Part shown: piece by piece, positions 34,477-41,894 of the stretch
Position numbering within the stretch: the stretch's first letter is position 1
Layout of the letters: every line of letters starts with the position of its first letter
NCBI GenBank assembly: GCA_001534745.1
Contig: CP013997.1
Coordinates: 2,728,001 to 2,792,000 of the forward strand
Length of the DNA: 64,000 nucleotides
Origin: Pseudomonas monteilii
GTDB taxonomy: Bacteria > Pseudomonadota > Gammaproteobacteria > Pseudomonadales > Pseudomonadaceae
Direction of reading: 5' to 3'
Position numbers and translations under genes: made by a program
The notes under the pieces: model-generated
Seen by the model: the letters and a program-made list of their open reading frames with translations, nothing else
What the model was told of the DNA's origin: nothing
Database searches by the model: none

Positions 34477-35294
34477 GCTGCACCCCGTACGGCTTTGTCA
34501 TGGGTGTGCAGGCCGTCCCAGTTCTTCTTCATGGGCAGCTCGCCGGCCAGGTACAGCTCGTATAGGCGAGCGGCGCCCTTGCGCAGCAGGATGGGTGTGT
34601 AGCTGATGAAGGCTTCGCGCCCGTGCGGGGTGATTTCCTGTTGGTACTCGGTCATGTAGCGGTCGCGGGCATACGAGCCCACGCGCCAGCGGGTGCTTGA
34701 CTTGCTCTCGTTGTAGAGCCAGTTGCGGCGCTCGAGGAAGTGACCCACCTGCATCACGTTGACCCCATTGAGTCCCTTGCAGAACTGGGTGGCGGTCATG
34801 CCCTCCTTGAACAGGTTTTCCAGGTGGTCGATCTTCTTGGCCTGGGCCTGGACTTCGACGGTCAGCAGCAGGCGGGCCTTCTCGGCTTCCTGCTTCTGCT
34901 CGACCTGGTCCGCCCAGGCGCGCGCGGCGGCGACTGGGTTGGTGAAGTCGGGCAGCGCCAGGGCAACCTGTGCTTCCAGCTCGCGCCAGCGCTTGATGAC
35001 GGCCAGCCGCATCTTGGCGCTGTAGCCGGTCAGCAAGGTGTCGGTCATCTCACGGTCGAGGTTAAAGCACGGCAGGCTACGCCCGGTGCTGTCTTTGTAC
35101 TGAGCCGAAAGTTCGGCCCAGTCAATTTCCAGGTCAGTGAGCATGGAACGGATGTCGGCCAGCACGTGCTTGTGCGCCTTCCCGGTCAGCTCGGCAATTT
35201 CGAGCGATGACATCGTGCGCGCCACGAAATTGTGGTTCGCATTTTGTGGCGCGGGCCGGTTTAGGGCCTGTACACTTTGGGTCTGCATATGCAT
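34473..35294 (-). CDS. Rha-family regulatory protein with KilA-C-like C-terminus
   Basis: The 273-residue protein has the pRha block in its N-terminal half (MSSLEIAELTGKAHKHVLAD, SLPCFNLDREMTDTLLTGYS). A C-terminal antirepressor-like domain follows (MTATQFCKGLNGVNVMQVGH, FLERRNWLY, ITPHGREAFISYT). Rha proteins block growth in some hosts; KilA-C domains occur in antirepressors. It may help lytic commitment. The ATG follows CAGGGAATT. Confidence 0.85.
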   Translation of the reverse strand: MHMQTQSVQALNRPAPQNANHNFVARTMSSLEIAELTGKAHKHVLADIRSMLTDLEIDWAELSAQYKDSTGRSLPCFNLDREMTDTLLTGYSAKMRLAVIKRWRELEAQVALALPDFTNPVAAARAWADQVEQKQEAEKARLLLTVEVQAQAKKIDHLENLFKEGMTATQFCKGLNGVNVMQVGHFLERRNWLYNESKSSTRWRVGSYARDRYMTEYQQEITPHGREAFISYTPILLRKGAARLYELYLAGELPMKKNWDGLHTHDKAVRGAA

Positions 35295-35324
35295 AATTCC
35301 CTGAACATGTTGTGTATTGCAGAG

Positions 35325-35350
35325 AGCCGGGCCGCAATCCCGGCTTTTTT
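35325..35350 (+). terminator. Plus-strand terminator antisense to the early minus operon
   Basis: AGCCGGG/CCCGGCT arms with a 7-base loop and T6 run point to the plus strand, opposite to surrounding genes. A weak promoter-like TGTACA-17 bp-CATAAT lies at 35269-35297, so a very short antisense RNA is possible. Confidence 0.7.
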
Positions 35351-35402
35351 GTCTCTGCGATTTGGTTGAGGCCCTCTAGAGGCCCCTTGTTGAGGCCCTC
35401 AC

Positions 35403-35603
35403 CTATCCAGCAGAGGGTCTCTTGAGTCCCACCAGCTCCAGAACCGGTGCCTTTCTCCTGCCAGCAAAGGCAGTCCCGCCAGATGCAACTGCTTCGATAA
35501 AGACCTCGTTCACGGCCTCCTCGAATGTCCAACCTCGGGCTTCCATCAGGCGATGAATCTTGGCTCTGGTCTCTGGCGGCACGTTCTTCTCAGAAAATTC
35601 CAT
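35403..35603 (-). CDS. Small early phage protein, possible DNA-binding (66 aa)
   Basis: Begins MEFSEKNVPPETRAKIHRLM with a helix pair typical of small ribbon-helix-helix or HTH regulators. AGGAGG precedes the ATG. Repeated GAGGCCCTC boxes flank this gene and its neighbour and may be its operators. Confidence 0.55.
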   Translation of the reverse strand: MEFSEKNVPPETRAKIHRLMEARGWTFEEAVNEVFIEAVASGGTAFAGRRKAPVLELVGLKRPSAG

Positions 35604-35622
35604 CGTGCCCTCCTGAGGGCCT

Positions 35623-35829
35623 CTAGCCCGCGATATCCTTCACTTCGTCGGGCATCAGCGCTTCGATTGCGCCGTTCACTGCCGCCCACTCGAGCATCTC
35701 GAACAAGTAGGTGGCATATTCGCGTCGGCTCTTGTCGGCTGCGCGTCTCAGCTGCCGATCAAGCAACGGATAGAGACGGACCTTCCTGGCGATGTCTCGA
35801 CGCTGGGTTTCGGGGTCCATGAAGCTCAT
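35623..35829 (-). CDS. Small Arc-like early protein (68 aa)
   Basis: Begins MSFMDPETQRRDIARKVRLY; the strand-helix-helix pattern (KVRLYPLLDRQLRRAADKSR, REYATYLFEMLEWA) fits an Arc/Mnt ribbon-helix-helix fold. The ATG at 35829 follows AAGGAGCAGTACCCAC. Lies next to cro. Confidence 0.6.
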   Translation of the reverse strand: MSFMDPETQRRDIARKVRLYPLLDRQLRRAADKSRREYATYLFEMLEWAAVNGAIEALMPDEVKDIAG

Positions 35830-35858
35830 GTGGGTACTGCTCCTTGCTGGGTGGTGGG

Positions 35859-36083
35859 TTAGGCGGCTGTTTTCTTTGCGCCAGAAGCTGGCCGTGCAGG
35901 GTCTTTCAGGGCTTCTTCTTCGAGCGCCTTGAAGACCTCTGGGCGTGCTACGCGCAGAAACATCATTCGTGCACGGGGAATGCCGTGCTTTTTCCAATCG
36001 CTCACCGATGGCGGGCGCACCTCACACAGCTCGGCTACGCGAAATGTCCCGCCCAGGGCGTCAATAATTGCGCTGGGGTTCAT
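35859..36083 (-). CDS. Cro-like repressor
   Basis: The 74-residue HTH protein (IDALGGTFRVAELCEVRPPS, VSDWKKHGIPRARMMFLRVA) matches Cro/YdaS-like regulators. It diverges from cI and is the first gene of the minus-strand early operon, behind a consensus-like promoter overlapped by operators. GGAGA precedes the ATG. Confidence 0.85.
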   Translation of the reverse strand: MNPSAIIDALGGTFRVAELCEVRPPSVSDWKKHGIPRARMMFLRVARPEVFKALEEEALKDPARPASGAKKTAA

Positions 36084-36116
36084 GCCTGATATCTCCGGCT
36101 GGAATCTTAGGTAGGG

Positions 36117-36183
36117 ATATTAGGCATACCTTTCACACAGGTCAATAGGAATACCTTAGATGGACAGTGTTAGGCTCGCCTAA
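36117..36183 (-). promoter_or_regulatory. cro promoter and CI/Cro operators
   Basis: On the minus strand TTGACC (36140-36145) and TAATAT (36117-36122) are separated by 17 bp. TTAGGnATnCCTAA-like operators lie over the -10 (36120-36132) and -35 (36146-36158). A perfect palindrome TTAGGCTCGCCTAA (36170-36183) overlaps the cI start codon, which would let CI or Cro control cI itself. Confidence 0.85.
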
Positions 36184-36869
36184 TGAGCACACTTCAAGAA
36201 CGACTCCGACAAATCATGGCCGGGCCGCCCAAGGTTTCGCAGGCCGCGCTAGCCCGCGCCTGCAAGGTGAAGCCGCCGTCCGTGCACGACTGGCTTTCCG
36301 GCAAGACCAAGACCATTGAGGGGCAGAACCTGCTTGCGGCAGCGGATTTTCTGCGCGTATCGCCTACTTGGCTTGCCACCGGAAGAGGGCCGATGAAACG
36401 TGGCTCCTCGCAGGAGCCTGAGCCTTCTAACGTTGAGCTGACCCTTCAGCCCACAAGGGCTTTCTCGTATCCAGAAATCAGCTGGGTTCAAGCCGGCAGT
36501 GCCAGGGAGGCGATCGACATGGGAAATGTAGCGCTGTGCCCGCAGCACACCTCGGACGTATGGGCTGGCGAGGATGCTTTCTGGCTGCGCGTTTCAGGCA
36601 ACTCGATGACGTCCACCTCTGGCACGTCTTTCCCTGAGGGCACTATCATCCTGGTAGCACCAGACATTGAGCCCAGATCCGGGCAGTTCGTGGTGGCCAG
36701 GATGATCGACTCGAACGAAGCGACCTTCAAGCAGCTGATTCGAGATGCGGGCGAGCTTTACCTGAAGCCACTGAACAGCGCCTACCCCACCAAGGCTGTG
36801 GACGACACATGGGAGGTTGTAGGGACCGTGGTTGACGGCAAAATGCCCAAGTCGGTGTTCATGGTGTAG
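36183..36869 (+). CDS. CI-like LexA-family repressor
   Basis: The 228-residue protein has an N-terminal HTH (VSQAALARACKVKPPSVHDW) and a C-terminal S24 peptidase domain. Self-cleavage bond Ala104-Gly105 (WVQAG), nucleophile Ser141 (GNSM) and Lys183 (TFKQLI) are all present, so RecA-induced inactivation is expected. No clear ribosome site precedes the ATG, which lies within an operator; a leaderless or near-leaderless message is possible. Confidence 0.93.
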   Translation: MSTLQERLRQIMAGPPKVSQAALARACKVKPPSVHDWLSGKTKTIEGQNLLAAADFLRVSPTWLATGRGPMKRGSSQEPEPSNVELTLQPTRAFSYPEISWVQAGSAREAIDMGNVALCPQHTSDVWAGEDAFWLRVSGNSMTSTSGTSFPEGTIILVAPDIEPRSGQFVVARMIDSNEATFKQLIRDAGELYLKPLNSAYPTKAVDDTWEVVGTVVDGKMPKSVFMV

Positions 36870-36910
36870 GTGGTAGAATGAGGCCTTTACCGGCGTAAGA
36901 AAGGATCCCC

Positions 36911-37588
36911 ATGCCGCTCATTGTCTGCCCTGACTGCCATCGCGAAATATCAGACTCTGCTGCTGCATGCCCTGGCTGCGGCAGGCCCATGGCGCGACCA
37001 AGGCAGAGATCCCTTGCCCTCTCTGCCCTCAAGAATTTCATCGTCGCGGGCGCGTGCTTCGGTGCCCTCTACTGGATCTTCTCTGCGGCTTCGCCCACAG
37101 CCCACCCCAACCCTCAGCCTGCTTCAGAATCAGCTGCTGGCTGGCCCCGCGGCCCGACTGTCGTGGAATTCTCGAAAGACTTCGACAAGCAAGGGAGGAG
37201 CGTTTGCTCTGTCTTTGTAACCCCGGTTGGCCGGGATAGCCCGATGCTGCTGGTCCAGAAATACAGCGACCAGAACCTGGTGCACATCAAGCTGCGTCGA
37301 GAGGGCTGGGACTACCCACGGAACACATGGGGCAAATTCGACGTAGAGTTTCCAGACGGCAATCCGCTGACCCTCAACGGTTTCCGGTCCGGCCAGGTGA
37401 TCGACGCCACTATCCCGGCGGAAGCCACCGTAGCGTTCGTGTCCAAGCTCCGTGAAACAGGCTGGCTCATGGTGTCGCTGGCGGACGGACGCGAGCCAAC
37501 CTGGCGCGTTGACCTATCAGGCATGGCGCCCAACATGGTCAAGCTGAACAGGTGCGCCATGGAGCAGAGGACATCTGCAGGCCAGTAG
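36911..37588 (+). CDS. Zinc-ribbon membrane protein following cI (225 aa)
   Basis: N-terminal zinc ribbon (CPDC then CPGC, residues 6-24), one membrane helix (IVAGACFGALYWIFSAA, about residues 41-57) and a periplasmic beta-rich domain (WDYPRNTWGKFDVEFPDG). The start ATG follows AAAGGATCCCC. It is co-oriented with cI and ends at a strong terminator, so the lysogen likely expresses it. This resembles lambda rex placement; superinfection exclusion or envelope modification is an inference. Confidence 0.65.
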   Translation: MPLIVCPDCHREISDSAAACPGCGRPMARPRQRSLALSALKNFIVAGACFGALYWIFSAASPTAHPNPQPASESAAGWPRGPTVVEFSKDFDKQGRSVCSVFVTPVGRDSPMLLVQKYSDQNLVHIKLRREGWDYPRNTWGKFDVEFPDGNPLTLNGFRSGQVIDATIPAEATVAFVSKLRETGWLMVSLADGREPTWRVDLSGMAPNMVKLNRCAMEQRTSAGQ

Positions 37589-37608
37589 GTCAAATTTACG
37601 CTTCTCCA

Positions 37609-37631
37609 AGCCCGCCCAGTGCGGGCTTTTT
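37609..37631 (+). terminator. Terminator after the cI unit
   Basis: AGCCCGC/GCGGGCT with a 5-base loop and T5 run ends the cI transcript before the second operator-promoter. Confidence 0.9.
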
Positions 37632-37651
37632 CATGCAGCCTGAAAAAAAAG

Positions 37652-37693
37652 TTAGGGATGCCTATTGACTGCAAAAGAAGGAATGCCTAATGT
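37652..37693 (+). promoter_or_regulatory. Second early promoter with CI/Cro operators
   Basis: TTGACT (37665-37670), 17-bp spacer and TAATGT (37688-37693). TTAGGGATGCCTA (37652-37664) abuts the -35 and AGGAATGCCTAAT (37679-37691) covers the -10. Layout and sequence match the cro promoter almost base for base, so one repressor should control both arms. Confidence 0.88.
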
Positions 37694-37969
37694 TCACTCC
37701 ATCGAGGCGCTACACAGCCCCTCGGGAGGCCCTCAAGCCTCACACCATCTGGACACGCCAGATAGCAGACGACAGCGAAGTGTCGATCCAGGCCCCGCAA
37801 GGCGAAAGCATCAAGCGGAACCGACCTGAAAAAGCTCTTTGACAGAACGATTGAAGCCAGCGACCGACGCCAGTAGCGGGTCGCGGCGAGACAGAAGATC
37901 GCCCGGTGCGCCTCAAGCGGGGCGCATCAGGGGGAATCCACTGAATCAACCGCCCTGGAGGGCAAGACG
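37694..37969 (+). other. Untranslated leader of the plus-strand early operon
   Basis: About 275 bases without a supported gene. A TGCGCC/GGCGCA stem (about 37915-37935) and other GC-rich pairs could form structure. In lambdoid phages such leaders hold nut-like sites; I see no clear boxA. Confidence 0.45.
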
Positions 37970-38185
37970 ATGCAGATCGAGATCGAACTGGCGCCCAAGC
38001 CAGCCCCGCACCCAGCGATTGCTGCGTGGCTGCAGGCCGCTGATCAAGCTGAGCGCGCCGGCCTTACCTTCGCTGCGAACACTTACCGGAGCACTGCACG
38101 CAGCATTGAGCTGGAGCAGGAAACTGGCGTTGCAGTCTGCGCCTGCTGCTTCAAGCCATTTGGCCGGGGCGCGCTGCAGCACTGA
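37970..38185 (+). CDS. First early-operon protein (71 aa), unknown
   Basis: Begins MQIEIELAPKPAPHPAIAAW; helical, ending in a CACC cluster (VAVCACCFKPFGRG). CTGGAGGGCAAGACG precedes the ATG. It stands where lambda has N, but no Arg-rich N-like motif is present. Confidence 0.6.
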   Translation: MQIEIELAPKPAPHPAIAAWLQAADQAERAGLTFAANTYRSTARSIELEQETGVAVCACCFKPFGRGALQH

Positions 38186-38242
38186 ACAACCAGCGCCACG
38201 TCCGCCTGACGTTAACTGCCCGATGCCCTGCTCCCCATCGCA

Positions 38243-38330
38243 GGGTGCATCGGAGCGCGCCTTGAGTACCGTCGACCTGCGCGATAGCAATGGTCGGCAA
38301 ACGTCATGCAGGGCGCGCTCCGATGCACCC
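38243..38330. repeat. 19-bp perfect inverted repeat in the early operon
   Basis: Arm 38243-38261 (GGGTGCATCGGAGCGCGCC) is the exact reverse complement of 38312-38330 with a 50-base loop. The second arm covers the first possible ATG (38323) of the next gene, so it could control its translation. No U-run follows. Confidence 0.85.
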
Positions 38331-38859
38331 CCACACCATCTCCCTTCACATCGACCGCATTGGCGGGTACCAGGCTGGCTTTTCACGCCCAGTTTGGTCA
38401 CTGCGCCTGGTGCCCGACCAATGCGGCCGCATCAACGCCCTGGAGGCGATCATGCAAGCACTTCACGCAGCACAGTTCGAGTTCGACAACCGCCTGCCCT
38501 GCCAGGTGAGCGAGACGGTCGAGGAAGCGGCCCAGCGCGCCTGGGTCGACAACGCGGTCGAGACCCTGCTGGACCGCCAGGACGTGACGTTTCAACGGCG
38601 CTTCCGCAAAGCCCAGGGCGTCACCCATCAGGACTTCGCCGAGGCGATCGACCACTTCATCACCGACGGCGGCGTGGACGCCAGCGCCGGGCCTGCTGCC
38701 TTGGGCCTGCTGGTCTTGGTCGGGCGCAGCGGCGTGCCGTGTGACGTTCGCGCCGCGTCGGCCCAGGTCATTCCAGAGGCCAAGCTGCGCGAGATCGCCC
38801 GCGAGCTGCTCGAGCCGCTGGCGGCCGACGGGGTTCTGGCCGAGGCCGAGTCCCTGTGA
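38323..38859 (+). CDS. Early-operon protein of unknown function (178 aa, start uncertain)
   Basis: From 38323 the protein begins MHPHTISLHIDRIGGYQAGF. An internal ATG at 38452 (MQALHAAQFEFDNRLP) has a clearly better GGAG ribosome site. The C-terminal part is helical (LREIARELLEPLAADGVLAE). The 38323 start lies in a long hairpin arm. Coupled to the next gene by GTGA. Confidence 0.6.
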   Translation: MHPHTISLHIDRIGGYQAGFSRPVWSLRLVPDQCGRINALEAIMQALHAAQFEFDNRLPCQVSETVEEAAQRAWVDNAVETLLDRQDVTFQRRFRKAQGVTHQDFAEAIDHFITDGGVDASAGPAALGLLVLVGRSGVPCDVRAASAQVIPEAKLREIARELLEPLAADGVLAEAESL

Positions 38860-39047
38860 GCCCGTACATCCTGATCGACAAGGAGCTTGAAGCTCTTTCC
38901 GATCCGGCCACACCGGTTGGCTGCGCTGCCCTGGTGCAGCTTCAGCTGAACGCGATGATGGCCGACCAGCGCATCACCTTCCCTGAGTTCGACCACTATC
39001 ACGAGCGCCTGAACAAGGTCGTTGACCAGCGCATGGAGGCAGCATGA
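38856..39047 (+). CDS. Small early protein (63 aa)
   Basis: GTG start overlapping the upstream stop; begins with residues SPYILIDKELEALSDPATP. Helical, no known motif. Overlaps the next gene by four bases (ATGA). Confidence 0.6.
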   Translation: MSPYILIDKELEALSDPATPVGCAALVQLQLNAMMADQRITFPEFDHYHERLNKVVDQRMEAA

Positions 39048-39265
39048 GCACTCCCCTTTTCCCAACCTTGATCGACGAGCAGGTCGCCGAGCTGCCCGAG
39101 GCCCAAGCTCTGCCCGGTGACCGTGTGCTGATGCTGTTCAAGGGTCCGACCTTCGCTGCGGCGATGCACGCAGCGGCGCTGGCCAGCATTGAAAACCCGT
39201 TGGCCTGGAGCTGCCGCGCCTGCCTTTGCGGCGAGTGGACGGTCGGCTATGAGGTGCGGGCGTGA
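39044..39265 (+). CDS. Small early protein (73 aa)
   Basis: Begins MSTPLFPTLIDEQVAELPEA and ends with a CRACLCGEW cluster that may bind metal. Overlaps both neighbours by four bases, so strictly operonic. Family not recognised. Confidence 0.6.
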   Translation: MSTPLFPTLIDEQVAELPEAQALPGDRVLMLFKGPTFAAAMHAAALASIENPLAWSCRACLCGEWTVGYEVRA

Positions 39266-39633
39266 GCTTCTACGAGGACAACATCGAAGACGGCAGTCAC
39301 TGCATGAGTTGCTGCGAGTACATCGGTGAGGACGTCGGCTACTCCAGGTGCTGCAGCAACTGCGGCGGAGAAGGTAGCTGGCCGAACGCTAAGGGCCACA
39401 AGAAGCGCATGAAGGCCGAGGCCATGCAGCGCTTTGAGGCCTGGCTGGTGCGCACTGGGGTCGCCCACAAGAAGCACAACAACGGTTTCCACGTTGTGCT
39501 GACCCTGCCTGATGGGCGGGCGATCGACTGCTGGCCCAGCACCAAGAAATGGCAGCTCCGAGGCGGTCGCATCAGCCGAAACGGCAAGGCCCTGCACGAG
39601 CTAGTGGCGGCGCAACTGAGGCCCGTGCCATGA
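39262..39633 (+). CDS. Zinc-ribbon early protein (123 aa)
   Basis: GTG start. N-terminal Cys cluster (CMSCCEYIG and CCSNCGGEG, residues 14-36) followed by a basic C-terminal half with GFHVVLTLPDGRAIDCWPST. Likely nucleic-acid binding. Function unknown. Confidence 0.6.
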   Translation: MSFYEDNIEDGSHCMSCCEYIGEDVGYSRCCSNCGGEGSWPNAKGHKKRMKAEAMQRFEAWLVRTGVAHKKHNNGFHVVLTLPDGRAIDCWPSTKKWQLRGGRISRNGKALHELVAAQLRPVP

Positions 39634-39743
39634 ATCGACAACAGGCCCGGCGCCTAGTCTTCTGGCGCGGCTCCTTCCGCATGCTCACCGCCTGCACCGC
39701 CTTGATGCTGTTCGGCGCCCTAGCCGACCTCATCACCCAGTAA
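39630..39743 (+). CDS. Tiny membrane protein (37 aa)
   Basis: The ATG overlaps the upstream stop (ATGA). It reads MNRQQARRLVFWRGSFRMLT then ACTALMLFGALADLITQ: a basic N-terminus and one hydrophobic helix. Operon fit supports it; role unknown. Confidence 0.5.
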   Translation: MNRQQARRLVFWRGSFRMLTACTALMLFGALADLITQ

Positions 39744-39791
39744 CCCCTCCCCCATCAGCGCCCTATCGTGACGACGGCGCGAGGTACAGCC

Positions 39792-40532
39792 ATGTCCAAC
39801 ACAAACATGCGTATCTGGGATCAAGTCGGAACGACCGACCCCAGTGCTACCAAGAATTTCACCGGAATGGGCGGCTTCCGCGGTACCGCCATCAAACCTA
39901 CCTACCTTATGCGCAAGGCCACAGAGGTGTTCGGCCCTTGCGGTGAAGGCTGGGGCTGGACGGTGCTTGAAGACCGCTTCGACGAAGGTGGTCCGCTCCA
40001 GGCTCCGACCAAGGAGTGGCCAGATGCGCCCAGAATCAACGCGAAGCTGCACACGCTGAAGGTACAGCTCTGGTACCTGGGCAAGGATGGCCAGAAGTGC
40101 ACCGTCGAGCAGTATGGGCACACCCCGTTCGTTCACCTGCAGCAGGGAAAGATCATTACCGACTGGGAGGCTGCCAAGAAGTCGCTGACCGACGCCATTG
40201 GCAAGTGCCTTCAGCCTCTTGGGTTCGCTGCTGACATCCACTTGGGTCTCTTCGACGATGCTGCGTATGTCGACGCGGTCCGGGATGAAGTGGCCATCAG
40301 CAAGGCTGATGATCGACTTGCCGAGGAGGAACGCCAGAAGCAGGAACGCCTGGACTACCTCAAGAACACAGTCGAATCCATGCAAGGCGCACAGAGCCTC
40401 TACGAGCTGAAGAAAATCCACGACTCGGCAGTGCGCCGCCTGGCTGCCCGCAAGGATGACACGGGCGTCCAGCGCATTGCGAAGGAGTTGGCGGACCTGA
40501 CGCCTAAGTTCAAGCAGGAGAGCGCCGCATGA
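39792..40532 (+). CDS. Putative single-strand annealing recombinase (Rad52/Sak-like)
   Basis: The 246-residue protein has the pattern KPTYLMRKATEVFGPCGEGW then WTVLEDRFDEG, a beta-rich middle, and WEAAKKSLTDAIGKCLQPLG then FAADIHLGLFDD. This A-K-S-x-x-x-A-I-x-K block is typical of Sak/Rad52-type annealing proteins. A charged coiled-coil tail follows. Neighbours Gp157-like and SSB fit a recombination/replication operon. The ATG at 39792 is preferred over 39768. No exonuclease partner is obvious. Confidence 0.65.
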   Translation: MSNTNMRIWDQVGTTDPSATKNFTGMGGFRGTAIKPTYLMRKATEVFGPCGEGWGWTVLEDRFDEGGPLQAPTKEWPDAPRINAKLHTLKVQLWYLGKDGQKCTVEQYGHTPFVHLQQGKIITDWEAAKKSLTDAIGKCLQPLGFAADIHLGLFDDAAYVDAVRDEVAISKADDRLAEEERQKQERLDYLKNTVESMQGAQSLYELKKIHDSAVRRLAARKDDTGVQRIAKELADLTPKFKQESAA

Positions 40533-41092
40533 GCAGCCTCTACCCCCTCACCAAGCAGATGATGGAGTTGGCCGCCATGGCCGACACCGACGACGAAGGC
40601 CTCAAGCAGGCCATCCAAGACACCATGGATGGCATCGCAGGTGAGTTCGGCGACAAGGCGGACAACATCGTCATGCTGCGCCGCAACATCGACGGCGAGG
40701 TCCTGGCCATCGACGCCGAGATCGAGCGCCTGACCGAACTCAAGCGCATCAAGAAGAACGCGGTCACGCAGATCGGCGACTACCTGCGCCGCAATATGGA
40801 AGCCGCCAACCTCAAGTCGATCAAGCGCCCGCTGTTCACCATCACCCTGGCGGCGGCGCCTGAGAAGGTGATCGTCGACAAGCTGGACGAGCTGCCCGAC
40901 GACCTGGTCCGGGTGCAGGTGACCCAAGATCCGGACAAGAAGGCGATCGCCGCCAAGCTCAAGACCTGCCGCGAGCACAACGATGCAGTGCGCAAGCGCA
41001 TGGCCGCCGGCGAGGACTGCGAGCACGAACTGATCCCCGAACCGACCTGGGCTCACCTGGAACGTGGCGAAAGCTCGATCCGCATCAAGTAA
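40529..41092 (+). CDS. Siphovirus Gp157-like protein
   Basis: The 187-residue protein has the family features: coiled-coil first half (DAEIERLTELKRIKKNAVTQ, IGDYLRRNMEAANLKSIKRP) and the LFTITLAAAPEKVIVDKLDE block. Streptococcal relatives are linked with phage resistance, but here it sits with recombination genes. Overlaps the upstream stop by four bases. Confidence 0.85.
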   Translation: MSSLYPLTKQMMELAAMADTDDEGLKQAIQDTMDGIAGEFGDKADNIVMLRRNIDGEVLAIDAEIERLTELKRIKKNAVTQIGDYLRRNMEAANLKSIKRPLFTITLAAAPEKVIVDKLDELPDDLVRVQVTQDPDKKAIAAKLKTCREHNDAVRKRMAAGEDCEHELIPEPTWAHLERGESSIRIK

Positions 41093-41101
41093 GGAGGCCC
41101 C

Positions 41102-41641
41102 ATGGCCCGTGGAGTAAACAAAGTCATCCTAATCGGCACCTGCGGCCAGGATCCCGACGTCCGCTACCTGCCGAACGGAAACGCGGTCACCAGCCTGAGC
41201 CTGGCCACCAGCGAGCAGTGGACCGACAAGCAGTCCGGTCAGAAGGTCGAGCGCACCGAGTGGCACCGCGTCTCGCTGTTCGGGCGCCTGGCCGAGATCG
41301 CCGGCGAGTACCTGCGCAAGGGCTCGCAGGTGTACGTCGAGGGTAAGCTGCAAACCCGCGAGTGGGAGAAGGACGGCATCAAGCGATACACCACCGAGAT
41401 CATCGTGGACATGCAGGGCAGGATGCAGCTGCTCGGCGGTCGCCAGGATGACCAGGGTGGCGGTCAGCAGCAAGGTCGCCAGCAGCAGGCGCGGCAGCAA
41501 CAACGACCCCAGCAGCGTCAGCAGCAGAGCCAGAACAATGGGCAGTACCAGCAGCACCAGCAGGGTATGGACGGCCCGGACAGCCCGAACTTCGACGACG
41601 ACATCCCCTTCAAGCCGCTCCATCACCTCTCAGGTGCATAG
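41102..41641 (+). CDS. ssb: Single-stranded DNA-binding protein
   Basis: The 179-residue protein has an OB fold ([55 protein letters not shown]), a Gln-rich linker (residues 115-160) and the DDDIPF motif. The usual acidic tip is not at the end: nine more residues (KPLHHLSGA) follow, which may weaken partner binding. Ribosome site AAGGAGGCCCC. Confidence 0.95.
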   Translation: MARGVNKVILIGTCGQDPDVRYLPNGNAVTSLSLATSEQWTDKQSGQKVERTEWHRVSLFGRLAEIAGEYLRKGSQVYVEGKLQTREWEKDGIKRYTTEIIVDMQGRMQLLGGRQDDQGGGQQQGRQQQARQQQRPQQRQQQSQNNGQYQQHQQGMDGPDSPNFDDDIPFKPLHHLSGA

Positions 41642-41643
41642 CC

Positions 41644-41853
41644 ATGAAGAAGCGAGCCCCGCGCCTCGAACACCCCACCGCCTACTACCAGGGCCGCGCC
41701 GATCGCCAAGCGGGCCGGTGCCGCCTCTCCCAGCCCTACGGCCACCTCACCGTCGACTGCGGCTGGTGGCTCGCCGGCTGGAACGACAAAGACATGGAGA
41801 TACAGCTTGAACAGGAAGATTCAACGCGCCCTGCAATTGCACAGGCGGCGTGA
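41644..41853 (+). CDS. RMF/CrpP-like small protein (69 aa)
   Basis: The pattern HPTAYYQGRADRQAGRCRLS then CGWWLAGWND resembles ribosome modulation factor (A-x-x-x-G-x-x-A-G then W-L-x-G-W). Phage and plasmid relatives are common in Pseudomonas. Binding to ribosomes is possible but unproven. Confidence 0.6.
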   Translation: MKKRAPRLEHPTAYYQGRADRQAGRCRLSQPYGHLTVDCGWWLAGWNDKDMEIQLEQEDSTRPAIAQAA

Positions 41854-41894
41854 CCAATTCACCCTGCCGCCCAGCGGCTTGAAGGAGGCGCCGC

